From Myxococcales bacterium (GTDB taxonomy: Bacteria > Myxococcota_A > Polyangia > Polyangiales > Polyangiaceae): a stretch of 64,000 bases of DNA. Position 1 is the first letter of the stretch; each line of letters opens with the position of its first letter. Of this stretch, positions 8,168-17,341 are shown in pieces. The stretch lies in assembly GCA_947473045.1 (NCBI GenBank), contig CANJCO010000010.1:38625-102624 (forward strand), given 5' to 3'. The notes beneath the pieces are model-generated. The model was not told the origin of the DNA. It ran no database searches and saw nothing but the letters and a program-made list of their open reading frames with translations. The position numbers and the translations under genes were made by a program.

Positions 8168-9376
8168 CGGGCCGAGCATCGCGATGCGCTGCAGCGCGGC
8201 CGGGTGCGCGGGGCTCCTCGCAAGCGCCACCTGATACAGCGCCCGCGCGTCAGCCAGCGCGCCCATCAGACCCAGCAGATCGCCGCCGAGCACGAGCAGG
8301 TCGGCGTTGTCCGAATGCCGCGCGATCGCAGGCTCGATGACGCGCAGTCCTGCTGCGGCCTCTCCCGACGCGAACAGCAACCGGGCCAGCGCCTCGCGGC
8401 AAGCGTCCTGAAGCGGATCGAGCGCGACGGCCCGCTCCAGCGCGCCACGGGCTCCCGCGAGATCGCCCGCCCTGAGCAAGGCGAGGCCGAGGTCCGCGTG
8501 CGGCGCGGCGTGGTCTGGGTCGTCGGCAGCCAGCCCGCGCAGCAGCGCGATCGCTCGCGGCCAGTCGTCGGCGGCCATCGCGACATCGGCCGGCTCGCGA
8601 AGGTGACCATACAGCGCGAGCCGCGCGCGCGGGCTCTGGCGAATGGCGTCGCGGTAGCGGTCGCGCAGGCGGGCCTCCTGCTCGGGAAACGCTGACGATC
8701 CGCGACCGGACAGGGAGCTTCCGTCGACGTCGCGGTGGAACGCGCAGGTCACGACGGGCACGTGCCGAAACGCGCAGGAGCGCGAGAGACGTATCCACAG
8801 GTCCCAGTCCTCGAGAACGGGAATGGTCTCATCGAACATCCCAACTTCTTCGAGGCAGGCGCGCTCGTGCAAGATACACAGCGTTGGGATGTAGTTGGTG
8901 AGCAGCAGCTGTTCGGCGTCGTGATCCCGCGAATAGGGCACGTCGCGTGAGACCTCCGCCCAGCCGGGCCCCTCTTTGCGCTGACTGATGCGAACGGCGT
9001 CGCTGTAAGCGAGGCGCGCGCCCCCCTCGCCGAGCGCGGCAACCAGCGTAGTCAGGTGCTCGGGGAAGAACACGTCATCGTCGTCGAGATAGGCGACGAA
9101 GCGGCCTCGGGCGAGGCGCAGTCCAGCGTTTCGTGCCGCCGCGACGCGGCCGTTGTGCCCCGTACGCACGTAGGTCACGCGAGGGTCCGCGGTGAGCGCG
9201 GCGACCTGTGACTCCAGCGGACCGCCTCCGTCGTTGACGACGATGACTTCGAGGTCAGCCATGGTCTGGGTCAGCACGCTTTGCACTGCACGCTGGAGCG
9301 ATTCGGGGCGTTCGAACGTGGGGATGATGACGGAGACGAGCGGCGCCGCGCGCTCGGGCAGGTCGGTCGTGCGCAT
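8165..9376 (-). CDS. Family 2 glycosyltransferase with TPR tail
   Basis: A 403-residue protein. Residues 12-250 form a GT-A fold: SVIIPTFERPESLQRAVQSV at the start, VVNDGG, and the metal-binding DDDD in FVAYLDDDDVFF. The distal part carries EDWDLWIRLS. The remaining 150 residues are TPR-like helices (HAAPHADLGLALLRAGDLAG and following). It probably adds a sugar to a cell-envelope glycan. It lies 27 bases after the kinase stop and downstream of the PBP4 gene, which suggests a role in wall or surface polysaccharide metabolism. One copy of the dispersed palindrome lies inside. Confidence 0.9.
   Translation of the reverse strand: MRTTDLPERAAPLVSVIIPTFERPESLQRAVQSVLTQTMADLEVIVVNDGGGPLESQVAALTADPRVTYVRTGHNGRVAAARNAGLRLARGRFVAYLDDDDVFFPEHLTTLVAALGEGGARLAYSDAVRISQRKEGPGWAEVSRDVPYSRDHDAEQLLLTNYIPTLCILHERACLEEVGMFDETIPVLEDWDLWIRLSRSCAFRHVPVVTCAFHRDVDGSSLSGRGSSAFPEQEARLRDRYRDAIRQSPRARLALYGHLREPADVAMAADDWPRAIALLRGLAADDPDHAAPHADLGLALLRAGDLAGARGALERAVALDPLQDACREALARLLFASGEAAAGLRVIEPAIARHSDNADLLVLGGDLLGLMGALADARALYQVALARSPAHPAALQRIAMLGP
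8868..8878. repeat. Dispersed palindrome TGYANNNTRCA, copy 3
   Basis: TGCAAGATACA, inside the glycosyltransferase gene. It encodes Cys-Ile-Leu-His on the minus strand, with TTG for Leu. Confidence 0.8.
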
Positions 9377-9403
9377 GCCGGTCAGCTAATCATGGCGGCA
9401 CGC

Positions 9404-11200
9404 TCACCGACAGTCCAGCGTCGGACACGCTCCGGAGAACGACACGGTAAAGCGCTCGCCAGGCGTGGCGTTGGCCGAGTGCGCGAGCGGCGTGGCACGA
9501 ATGACCTCCGCGAGGCACGCGTCGAAGGCCGCGTGGCCCGGCGCTGCCGCCGGTGCGATGGCGTCGTAGCGACCTTCCGGCGAGAGCGCGACCGTCAGCA
9601 CTTGCAGCTGGTGCTCGGGGCCCTCGTGGGCGAAGCGCGAGAAGCACGCGTCGATGTCGGCCTGATGCGTGCCGATGCTCGTTCGAAATTTCGTCCAGTC
9701 ACAGCTCGGACAGTCGCTGAAGTTCATTCCGCTGACGCGTCCCGCGGAGCCCGAGTAGCGCCTCTCATCCTGCGACGGCGCGACCGCGGCGACCGTCGAC
9801 GCCGCAGACGCTGGCGGGATCACCGCGGCGGCAACGTCGGCCGACGGCGCCGCGGGAGGCGCGGTCCGGGCGGGGGCATCCGTTACGCGCCGGCCGGCGT
9901 CGTTCGACCGCGTGTGCACCGAGATGCCGTCGTTGCTTACGTCGAGCACGAGCTCCGCGCCGCCATCGACGTGCTGCGCGCCGGCCTGCTCCTGCGCCAT
10001 TTCCGCGAGGTGCGTCGCGGCGTTCGATCGCGCTGCCATCACGAACGCCGCCGCGCAAATCGCCGTCACGGCGACGACGCCCACGACCATGGCCACGACC
10101 ATCGTCGCGCAACCGCTCCCACTGCGCGACGTCGCCTGCGCCTTGGGAGCTACCCCGTGCGACGGGGGAGGAGGCATCGCGGCGTCGCGCGGGGTGCTTA
10201 CGACGACGACCGGCGTGATCGGTTGGGGACTCCCAAACAGCGTCGCTGCGTTCGCGTCGATGGGCGCCGCCCCCGGCCAGGCAGGCCCCACCTGCGGCGC
10301 TGCAGCGCGAGACACCCACGGAGCGAGCGCCGCGCGCATCTCGGTCGCCGACGCGAACCGATGCGACGGCTCCTTCGACATCGCCCGCAGAACGACCGCC
10401 GACAGATCGTGCGGTACGTCGGACCGCGTTGCGCTCACCGAGGGCGTCGGCGTCGTCGCGATCGCCACGATCACTGCGGGCACGGTCGGCCCGCGAAACG
10501 GCAATTCGCCAGTCAGCGCGTGGTACATCAGCGCGCCGACCGCGTAGATATCCGCACGCAAATCGACCGAGACTCCGCGCGTCTGCTCGGGAGACATGTA
10601 AGCCGGAGTGCCGACCATCGCGCCGCTGGCCGTCAGCTGCGCCGCGTCGGGCGCCGAGCCCTTCGCGATGCCGAAATCGAGCACCTTTGCGACATCGTCG
10701 ACGCCCGACATCGACGTCAGAAATACGTTATCGGGCTTGACGTCACGGTGAATCATCCCGGCCGCGTGGGCCGCTCCCAGCGCGTCGAGCACCTGGGCTG
10801 CGATGAGCGCGACGCGCGCAGGCGGCAGCGCGCCGGATCGCTCGATGAGCGTCCCCAGCGACTCACCTGACAGGTATTCCATCACCAGAAAAGGCGGCTC
10901 GCCGGCGGTCCATTGGAAGTCCGTAACCGTCACGATATTGGGATGTCCCAACTTCGCCGCCGACAGCGCTTCCCGCCGGAAGCGCTCAATGTGAGCCGGA
11001 TCCGACGCGAGTCGCGGGTCGAGCAGCTTCACGGCCACGCGACGTCTCAGATCTTCCTGGGTGGCCTCATAGACCGACCCCATACCGCCGCGGCCGATGA
11101 GCCGAACGAGTCGGTACCGACCCCCGAGCAGCGCTCCCTGCTGCGGCTCGTCCGCGTCGGGTGCCACGATCATCGGCGCGCCCCGAGGCTCATCGGTCAC
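9404..11200 (-). CDS. Ser/Thr protein kinase with periplasmic C-terminal domain
   Basis: A 598-residue transmembrane kinase. The Gly loop is IGRGGMGSVY (35-44), Lys58 sits in VAVKLL, the catalytic Asp153 in IHRDVKPDN, DFG at 175-177, and the activation segment reads MVGTPAYMSPEQ. A hydrophobic helix lies near residues 355-380. The last 110 residues carry four Cys (CPSC, CFSRF, CLAEV, CPTLDC) and resemble the AgmX/PglI-like C-terminal domain found in myxobacterial envelope proteins. Its ATG overlaps the PBP4 stop by 4 bases, so a cell-wall enzyme and a receptor-like kinase are made together. The glycosyltransferase follows 27 bases later. Confidence 0.92.
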   Translation of the reverse strand: MTDEPRGAPMIVAPDADEPQQGALLGGRYRLVRLIGRGGMGSVYEATQEDLRRRVAVKLLDPRLASDPAHIERFRREALSAAKLGHPNIVTVTDFQWTAGEPPFLVMEYLSGESLGTLIERSGALPPARVALIAAQVLDALGAAHAAGMIHRDVKPDNVFLTSMSGVDDVAKVLDFGIAKGSAPDAAQLTASGAMVGTPAYMSPEQTRGVSVDLRADIYAVGALMYHALTGELPFRGPTVPAVIVAIATTPTPSVSATRSDVPHDLSAVVLRAMSKEPSHRFASATEMRAALAPWVSRAAAPQVGPAWPGAAPIDANAATLFGSPQPITPVVVVSTPRDAAMPPPPSHGVAPKAQATSRSGSGCATMVVAMVVGVVAVTAICAAAFVMAARSNAATHLAEMAQEQAGAQHVDGGAELVLDVSNDGISVHTRSNDAGRRVTDAPARTAPPAAPSADVAAAVIPPASAASTVAAVAPSQDERRYSGSAGRVSGMNFSDCPSCDWTKFRTSIGTHQADIDACFSRFAHEGPEHQLQVLTVALSPEGRYDAIAPAAAPGHAAFDACLAEVIRATPLAHSANATPGERFTVSFSGACPTLDCR

Positions 11201-12663
11201 TCACCGTACGCGCTCTTGATGATGCGCGAGGCCAGCTTATCGGCAGCGGTGCGGGCGAGCGACGCGCGACCGGCGACCTTGTTGATGAGGATCGAAAACG
11301 CGAGCGTAGGCTTGCCGGGCGGACCGGCGACGTAGCCCGAGAGCGCGATCACGTCATCGAGCGTGCCAGTCTTCGCGCGCAGCGATCGCCTGCCCTTGTC
11401 GCTACGAAATCGCTTGTGGAGCGTCCCGTCGACGCCGCCGATGGCCAGCTGCGCGACAAACTCGGGAGCCACCGCGGGGGTGCGGTAGGCCCAGCGCAGC
11501 AGCTGGGCGGTGCTCGTGGCCGTGACCCGGTTGGCGTCGTAGAGGCCCGATCCGTTCTTGATCACGACGCCAGCATCATTCGCGCCGATTTGCGTCAAAA
11601 ACTTCTGCACGAGGTCGGCCGAGTCCGCGCTCTTCGCCGGCTTGCCCTTCGCCTCGCCCGATATCGACTTGAACACCATTTCAGCGTAGAAATTGTCGCT
11701 CTGCTTGCCTAGCGAATACAGGAGCGACGACAGCGGCGCCGAGCTGTGCCGCACGAGGACGGCCCCCTTCGCCGCCCCGAGCTTCACGTCGCCCGACACC
11801 TTGATACCGACCTTGTCGAGCTGCGCTTTGAGCACATATCCCGGCAGCAGCGACGGGTCTTCCACGCGGCGGGTGTAGCGCACCACACGGGCGTCCGAGC
11901 CGACCGAGCCCGAGACTTTTGCGGCCATGCGCTTGCCGCTCGCCGACAAACCAAGCACCACAGTGTCAGCACCGACATCGCCGGTCGCCACGGTTCCCTC
12001 CACATCGACGAAACCGGGAGGGTCAAACCACATGTGGGCAGTCTCACCCGTCGCGGCCGGACGAATCGTGAGCGTCAAGGTGTTTTCGTTGACCGCGACG
12101 GCGCTCACCGGCGCACGAAAAGAAGACCACTCCTCGGGCTTCTGCTCGAAGGCAGGCGGCGTCGACTGATCATCATAGAACTTCTGCTCGACCAAGATGT
12201 CGCCGTCGACGCGACGCAGGCCCTGCTCGCGCAGGTCCTGAGCGAGCGCCATCAAATCGTCCGAAGATAGCGACGGGTCGCCGTAACCGCGCAGCGTCAG
12301 CGCGCTCGCCGCACCCGCCCGAATGCTGCCGCTGACCGACGTCTCGTACCGGTGATCGGCGTGAAGAATGGAAAGCGCCGCGGCCGCAGTGTAGAGCTTG
12401 GCGTTCGACGCGGGGTTTAGCGGTTCATGTTCATGATGCGACGCAAGCACGCGACCCGAGGCGATATCGACGATCGCGACGCCGACGGCAGCGTCTTTCA
12501 GGGAGGCCACGAGGCTGCTGACCGCGCTCTGCAAATCGGCGTCGTGAACCTCGGCGGCGGGTGCAGCGGCGGCGGGCGCTTGCGGCGCTGCGTCCCGTGC
12601 GATCGACAGCGACCCGATCCCGAGGGCGAACGCGGCGGCACGCATGAGCGGAGAGGGACGCAT
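11197..12663 (-). CDS. dacB: D-Ala-D-Ala carboxypeptidase/endopeptidase (PBP4 type)
   Basis: A 488-residue periplasmic penicillin-binding protein that trims or cleaves peptidoglycan cross-links. A signal peptide is followed by the three active-site motifs: SNAK (Ser86-Lys89) in NPASNAKLY, SDN in KQSDNFYAEM, and KTG in LRAKTGTLDD. The large insertion between the first two motifs is typical of the PBP4/S13 family. It is the first gene of the operon with a Ser/Thr kinase and a glycosyltransferase. The start may be the ATG at 12663 or that at 12645. The solute-binding lipoprotein gene starts divergently only about 10 bases away from 12663. Confidence 0.92.
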   Translation of the reverse strand: MRPSPLMRAAAFALGIGSLSIARDAAPQAPAAAAPAAEVHDADLQSAVSSLVASLKDAAVGVAIVDIASGRVLASHHEHEPLNPASNAKLYTAAAALSILHADHRYETSVSGSIRAGAASALTLRGYGDPSLSSDDLMALAQDLREQGLRRVDGDILVEQKFYDDQSTPPAFEQKPEEWSSFRAPVSAVAVNENTLTLTIRPAATGETAHMWFDPPGFVDVEGTVATGDVGADTVVLGLSASGKRMAAKVSGSVGSDARVVRYTRRVEDPSLLPGYVLKAQLDKVGIKVSGDVKLGAAKGAVLVRHSSAPLSSLLYSLGKQSDNFYAEMVFKSISGEAKGKPAKSADSADLVQKFLTQIGANDAGVVIKNGSGLYDANRVTATSTAQLLRWAYRTPAVAPEFVAQLAIGGVDGTLHKRFRSDKGRRSLRAKTGTLDDVIALSGYVAGPPGKPTLAFSILINKVAGRASLARTAADKLASRIIKSAYGE

Positions 12664-12672
12664 CGCCGATCA

Positions 12673-14169
12673 ATTACCACGACACGCGCCGGCGCCGCCA
12701 AGACGCTGATCGCGTGCGCGGCCCTTTCGCTGGCGGCGTGCAAAGGCCACAGTCGCGACGGCGACACAGCCCTCGAAGTGGTGGTCTCGTCCGACGCCGA
12801 AACCCTCGACCCGCGCTTCGTCACCGACGCGACCGGCCTGCGCATCTCGCGGCTCGTGCACGCCGGGTTGATGCGGCTTGATCCCGACACCGGGGCGCCC
12901 GTGCCCTACCTCGCGCGCGGCGTAACGACCTCGCCCGATGGACTCACCGTCACCTTCCAGCTGCGCGAGGACGTCTATTTTCACTCCGGCGCGCCCTTGA
13001 CCGCGCGCGACGTCGTCGCGACGATTCACGCGCTTCGCGATCCCCGTCTTGCGTCCCGTCACGCGCGGGTTCTTGGCGCGATCGCAGGCGCCCTCGACAC
13101 CGATCCGCACACGGTCGTCGTGACCCTCTCCCGCCCGCATGCCACCACGCTGACCGACCTCGAAGTCCCGGTGCTCCGCGCCGATCAAGTGTATGATGCA
13201 CCTGATCTGGGAGGTACCCTCGATGGGCTCGGTCCCTATCGCGTCGTCACGCGCGCGCGCGGCAGCGTCGAGCTCGCGCCCGCCGATCGCGGAGCCTTGC
13301 CGCGACCGGCGCACGCCGTTCGGGTGCGCTCGCTGCGCGACGAGAACGCCAGGGCGCTGCGACTGCTCACGGGCAGCAGCGACGTGGCCATCAACGCGCT
13401 GTCCCCCGCGCTGCTCCCGTCGCTCGAAGCGCAGGGGCTGCGGGTGGCCTCGCGACCGGGCCTCAGCGTGAACTACGTCGTGATGCGCCTCGATCGCGGC
13501 CCCTTCGCGAGCCTCGCCGCGAGGCAGGCGCTCGACGCGTCGATCGATCGCGAATCCATCGTGAAGCACCTGCTTTCAGGGCGCGCGCAGATCGCCCGCG
13601 GCCTGCTGTCACCTTCGCACTGGGCAGCGGCCGGCGGCGAGCCCCCCGCCGCGTTCGACCTCGCGAGGGCGAGGGCGCTGCTCGGAGGCGCACACCTGCG
13701 CGCGACGCTGCTGTGCGGCACCGACAGGCTCCGCGTCGACGTGGCCCGCTCGATCGCGCAGGACGCGGCGGGCGCCGGGCTCGATCTCGAAATCGTCCCG
13801 CTCGAACTCGGGGCGCTGCTCGCGCGCCTGGCCGCGGGCGACTTCGACGCCGCGACGCTTCAGCTTCCGGAGCTCGTGGAGCCGAATACGCTGCGGGTTT
13901 TCTTGCATAGTACATCGATTCCGCCCCAGGGCTCCAACCGTGGCCGCGTTCGCGATCAGGCGCTCGACGAGCTGCTCGACGACGGCGAGGCCACCGGCGA
14001 CCGGAGTCGTCGCGCGGCGATTTACGCGAAGCTCGAGGCGCGCATTCGCCAGCAGGCGTTTGTGCTTCCGCTCTGGCACGAAGACCAGATCGCCGTGACG
14101 GGGCCGCGGGCTGCAGGCTTTCAAACGAGCGCGGAAGGTCGCTGGTTGGGCCTCGCAGCCCTGCCTTGA
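12673..14169 (+). CDS. Family 5 solute-binding lipoprotein (peptide type)
   Basis: About 498 residues. A clear lipoprotein signal (LIACAALSLAAC, Cys23 from the start used here) leads into a DppA/OppA-like protein. The motifs are AETLDPRFVTDATG, LTVTFQLREDVYFHSG and the late LPLWHEDQIAVTGP. It should capture peptides or related solutes outside the inner membrane. No permease or ATPase gene adjoins it; two lone permeases lie at 32.8-35.4 kb. The start is problematic: no in-frame ATG, GTG or TTG lies between the divergent PBP4 start and the signal sequence. I used ATT at 12673, preceded by GGAGAGGG. Two copies of the dispersed palindrome lie inside. Confidence 0.8.
   Translation: MTTTRAGAAKTLIACAALSLAACKGHSRDGDTALEVVVSSDAETLDPRFVTDATGLRISRLVHAGLMRLDPDTGAPVPYLARGVTTSPDGLTVTFQLREDVYFHSGAPLTARDVVATIHALRDPRLASRHARVLGAIAGALDTDPHTVVVTLSRPHATTLTDLEVPVLRADQVYDAPDLGGTLDGLGPYRVVTRARGSVELAPADRGALPRPAHAVRVRSLRDENARALRLLTGSSDVAINALSPALLPSLEAQGLRVASRPGLSVNYVVMRLDRGPFASLAARQALDASIDRESIVKHLLSGRAQIARGLLSPSHWAAAGGEPPAAFDLARARALLGGAHLRATLLCGTDRLRVDVARSIAQDAAGAGLDLEIVPLELGALLARLAAGDFDAATLQLPELVEPNTLRVFLHSTSIPPQGSNRGRVRDQALDELLDDGEATGDRSRRAAIYAKLEARIRQQAFVLPLWHEDQIAVTGPRAAGFQTSAEGRWLGLAALP
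13190..13200. repeat. Dispersed palindrome TGYANNNTRCA, copy 4
   Basis: TGTATGATGCA, inside the solute-binding lipoprotein gene, encoding part of Val-Tyr-Asp-Ala. Confidence 0.8.
13904..13914. repeat. Dispersed palindrome TGYANNNTRCA, copy 5
   Basis: TGCATAGTACA, inside the solute-binding lipoprotein gene. It encodes Leu-His-Ser-Thr with the uncommon codons TTG, AGT and ACA. Confidence 0.8.
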
Positions 14170-14188
14170 GTGCGATAGGAGTCGGCGC

Positions 14189-14947
14189 GTGAAGATCATC
14201 ACGTGGAACATCAACGGTGCGCGGGCGCGAGAGGCGCAAATCCTCTCGCTGATCGAGCAGCAGTCGCCGGACGTGCTGTGTTTGCAGGAGGTCAAGGCCT
14301 CGCGCGAGCAGCTGCCCACCAGCCTGTACGGCCTCGGCGCCCTGCCCGACTACCACGCCTGCTGGCACGGCAACCCGGGATACTCCGGAGTCGCGCTCCT
14401 GATGAAGAAGTCCCGCTTTGACGCGCCGGTCTTCACGCACCCTGCGTTCGACATGGAAACGCGCATCGTCACCGCGGCGAGCGGCACGACCACATTCGCG
14501 AGCGTGTATGCGCCCAACGGCGGCAAGGACTACGTCGCCAAAATCGCCTTCTTCAAGGCGATGGTCTCCTACGTCGCCGAGCTCGCCGCGCAGGGCCAGC
14601 GCCTCGTGCTTTCGGGCGACATCAACATCGCGCTCACCGAGCGCGACGTTCACCCCAGTCAGCGCAAACCCGACGTGATCGGCCAGCGCGAAGAGGAGCG
14701 GGTGCTGTTTCGGGAGCTGCTCGAAGGCGGCAGGCTCGTCGACCTCGGAAGGCAGCTCGCGCCCGAAGACGACCGGCTATTTTCGTGGTGGCCCTACTGG
14801 CGCGCGGCCAAGGCGCGCAACCTGGGGTGGCGCATCGACTACGTGCTGGCGAGCGAGGCGATCGCCGGCGGGGCAAAATCGGGCTCGATTCTGCGTGAGT
14901 TCGGCGCCAGCGACCACGCGCCGGTCGTGGTGGACCTTGATTTTTAG
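14189..14947 (+). CDS. xth: Exodeoxyribonuclease III / AP endonuclease
   Basis: A 252-residue metal-dependent DNA repair nuclease that cuts at abasic sites and removes 3' blocks. Family motifs are complete: MKIITWNINGAR, DVLCLQEVKA (metal-binding Glu), YSGVALL, SVYAPNGGKDY, LSGDINIALTERDVHP (catalytic Asp and Asn), WRIDYVLAS and the terminal ASDHAPVVVDL with catalytic His. Its length is normal for the family. It starts 19 bases after the lipoprotein stop and 3 bases before the YfhO-like gene, so it is probably co-transcribed with functionally unrelated neighbours. Confidence 0.95.
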   Translation: MKIITWNINGARAREAQILSLIEQQSPDVLCLQEVKASREQLPTSLYGLGALPDYHACWHGNPGYSGVALLMKKSRFDAPVFTHPAFDMETRIVTAASGTTTFASVYAPNGGKDYVAKIAFFKAMVSYVAELAAQGQRLVLSGDINIALTERDVHPSQRKPDVIGQREEERVLFRELLEGGRLVDLGRQLAPEDDRLFSWWPYWRAAKARNLGWRIDYVLASEAIAGGAKSGSILREFGASDHAPVVVDLDF

Positions 14948-14950
14948 GGC

Positions 14951-17341
14951 ATGACGACCGAGCCCGCCGCCGCCACCTCGGCTTCGCACGCGCTGGCCCG
15001 CTGGCCCGCGGCGCGAGCCCTGGCCGCCCTCGCGCTGCTCGTGGTGCTCATGTTCGGGGACGTGCTCGCGAGCTCGGGCGCGCAGGTGCTCGGGGCGCCC
15101 TCGACCGACATGGCCCTGCAGTTCGTGTCATGGCGCGAGTTCGGCTTCGGGCAACTTCGCCACGGCAACCTCGCCCTGTGGAACCCTCACATTTACGGCG
15201 GAGCGCCCTACTTTGGCGGCGCGCAGGCGGCGCTGCTGTACCCTCCCAACTGGGTACTTCTCTTTCTGCCCACAGTGCGCGGGATCAACCTCTCGATCGC
15301 CATCAACGTGTGGCTCCTCGGCGCGTTTACTTATGCGTGGGCGGGTTACCGCGGGCTCGCGCCGCTCGCGAGCCTGGTCGCCGCCGCCTTGCTCATGCTG
15401 TGCGGCCCTCATTTCATGCACGTCTACGCCGGGCACCCGGTTCACATGGCGTCGATGGCGTGGGCGCCGCTGCTGCTTCTGGCCGTCGACGGCGTGCGCG
15501 CGCAGCTGCCGCACGGGCCAGCGGCTAAAGTGTGGGGTTTTTGCCTGCTCGGCGCCGTTGCCGAGGCGATGCAGCTCCTGGCGGGCCATCCGCAATATGC
15601 CTTTTACTCTGCGATCGCAGCCGCCCTCTACCTTGCGGCGTACGTCGACCGGCGGGCGATCGTGCGCACCGTGCTGCAGCCGGCGGGCGCGCTCGCGGTC
15701 ATCCTGATTTTCGGGGCGGCGCTGGCGAGCCTGCAGCTGCTCGTGTCGATCGAGGCCACGAGCGAGACCGTGCGCAGCGTGCGCCTTCCGTTCGAGTTCG
15801 CCTCGATGTTCGGCTTTCCTCCCGAGAACCTCGCGACGCTGCTGAGCCCCTATGTGTTCGGTGACATGTCGACCGTCCCTTATTGGGGCAGGTGCTACCT
15901 GTGGGAGATGTCACTCTATTTTGGAGTGGCGGCGCTCGCGCTCGCTACCTACGCAGTGGCCTACGGGCGCGGCGCTTCGCTGGGAGGTCGGCGCGACACC
16001 TCCCGGCTGCTACTGGTGGCGCTGGTCACGTTCGTGATCGCGCTCGGCGTGCACACGCCGCTCTTTCGCGGCCTCTACACCTGGGCGCCGGGCTTCGACA
16101 AGTTTCGCAGCATCTCGAAATTCACGTTTCAGTCGTCGCTCTTCCTCGTCATGCTCGCGGCCACCGGCCTCGACGCGGTCATCCGTAAACGGGAGATCCC
16201 GCGCCGATTCGTGCTGGGCACGGCGGGAGCGAGCGCTGCGGTACTCGCGCTTTGCGTCGCCCTGCGCCTTCGTTCGATCTCGGGGTGGGGCGAGTGGTTT
16301 CGCGCCATCGCGCACACGGGCGAATCGTATCTGCCAACCGCGGCGGCGAGCGACCCCGCATTTGCGCAGGCCGCGCGCAGCCACGCAGCCAGCTCCCTGC
16401 TGCTTCCGGCGTTCATGCTGGCCCTGACGGCGGCTGCCCTGCACTTTTCTGCCAGGTGGCGCCACGCCACGACGGCGCTCGCGCTGGTCGCAGTCGCCGA
16501 GACTTACGGCGTCGCGATGCACGCGCGCGCCACCTTCGATGCCGCGACGATCGCCGCGCCGGAGGTCACCGAGTTTCTGCGGGCCCACCCCGGAGACGCG
16601 CGCGTGCTCAACGTCCTTCAGCCGAACAGCGGCCTGTCGACGGGCGCCAGCGATCTGTGGGGGTTCGACCCTGGCGTCGTGCGCCGCTACGCCGAGTTCA
16701 TCACGTGGACGCAAGGCGCGTCGCCGGACAAGGCTACCCAGTATGTTACCTTTCGGTCCCTCGATCCGCTCTACGCGATGCTTCGCCTGCGCTACGCGAT
16801 GCTCCCTGACGCGCGCGGCGTGAAGGTTGTGGAGGCCGCGCTACCTCCCATGAAGCACGTGCAGCTCATCGCCACGGTTCAAGTCGCCGCTGGGCGCGAC
16901 GCGGTGTTTTCGGCCCTTCGCGCGCCGGGCTTCGACCCCCGCACAACCGTCGTGCTCGAGTCCGCGCCGTCGGTCGCGCCCGACAGCTCCGCGACTCCGG
17001 GCAGCGCGCGCGTGATCGCCTCATCGACCGACTGGCTGGAGATCGAAGCCGACGCTCCCGCCGCGTGCGTGCTCCTGATCACCGATACCTTCACGCCGTC
17101 CTGGCGCGCGATCGCGCAGAGCGACAGCGCCCAGCAGCGCTACGAAATCATGCCGGCGAACTACATTTTGCGGGGCATCCCGCTGTCAGCGGGGCACCAC
17201 CACTTGCGGGTCGAGTACGCTCCGCGCTCGTTTCGCGCGGGCCTGTGGACGTCGGCCGCGGCGTGGCTGCTGCTCGTCGCATCAAGCGTTGTCGTGGCAG
17301 CGCGACTCCGCCGGCGCGAAGGGCGTGATGTCCGCTCGTAG
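14951..17341 (+). CDS. YfhO-like polytopic membrane protein
   Basis: A 796-residue protein with about twelve predicted membrane helices over the first 550 residues and a soluble, beta-rich C-terminal part ending in another helix (TSAAAWLLLVASSVVVAARL). An early loop has PSTDMALQFVSWREFGFGQL and LALWNPHIYGGAPYF, typical of YfhO-type proteins. That family is related in fold to GT-C glycosyltransferases and linked to sugar decoration of teichoic acids or surface glycans in other bacteria. The acceptor here is unknown. Its end overlaps the TrmY-family gene by 14 bases. Confidence 0.8.
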   Translation: MTTEPAAATSASHALARWPAARALAALALLVVLMFGDVLASSGAQVLGAPSTDMALQFVSWREFGFGQLRHGNLALWNPHIYGGAPYFGGAQAALLYPPNWVLLFLPTVRGINLSIAINVWLLGAFTYAWAGYRGLAPLASLVAAALLMLCGPHFMHVYAGHPVHMASMAWAPLLLLAVDGVRAQLPHGPAAKVWGFCLLGAVAEAMQLLAGHPQYAFYSAIAAALYLAAYVDRRAIVRTVLQPAGALAVILIFGAALASLQLLVSIEATSETVRSVRLPFEFASMFGFPPENLATLLSPYVFGDMSTVPYWGRCYLWEMSLYFGVAALALATYAVAYGRGASLGGRRDTSRLLLVALVTFVIALGVHTPLFRGLYTWAPGFDKFRSISKFTFQSSLFLVMLAATGLDAVIRKREIPRRFVLGTAGASAAVLALCVALRLRSISGWGEWFRAIAHTGESYLPTAAASDPAFAQAARSHAASSLLLPAFMLALTAAALHFSARWRHATTALALVAVAETYGVAMHARATFDAATIAAPEVTEFLRAHPGDARVLNVLQPNSGLSTGASDLWGFDPGVVRRYAEFITWTQGASPDKATQYVTFRSLDPLYAMLRLRYAMLPDARGVKVVEAALPPMKHVQLIATVQVAAGRDAVFSALRAPGFDPRTTVVLESAPSVAPDSSATPGSARVIASSTDWLEIEADAPAACVLLITDTFTPSWRAIAQSDSAQQRYEIMPANYILRGIPLSAGHHHLRVEYAPRSFRAGLWTSAAAWLLLVASSVVVAARLRRREGRDVRS

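Noticed and set aside
9281..10870. A 529-codon plus-strand frame across the kinase gene at 9.4-11.2 kb
   Set aside because: Extremely Arg-rich and antisense to a kinase with intact motifs; a shadow frame.
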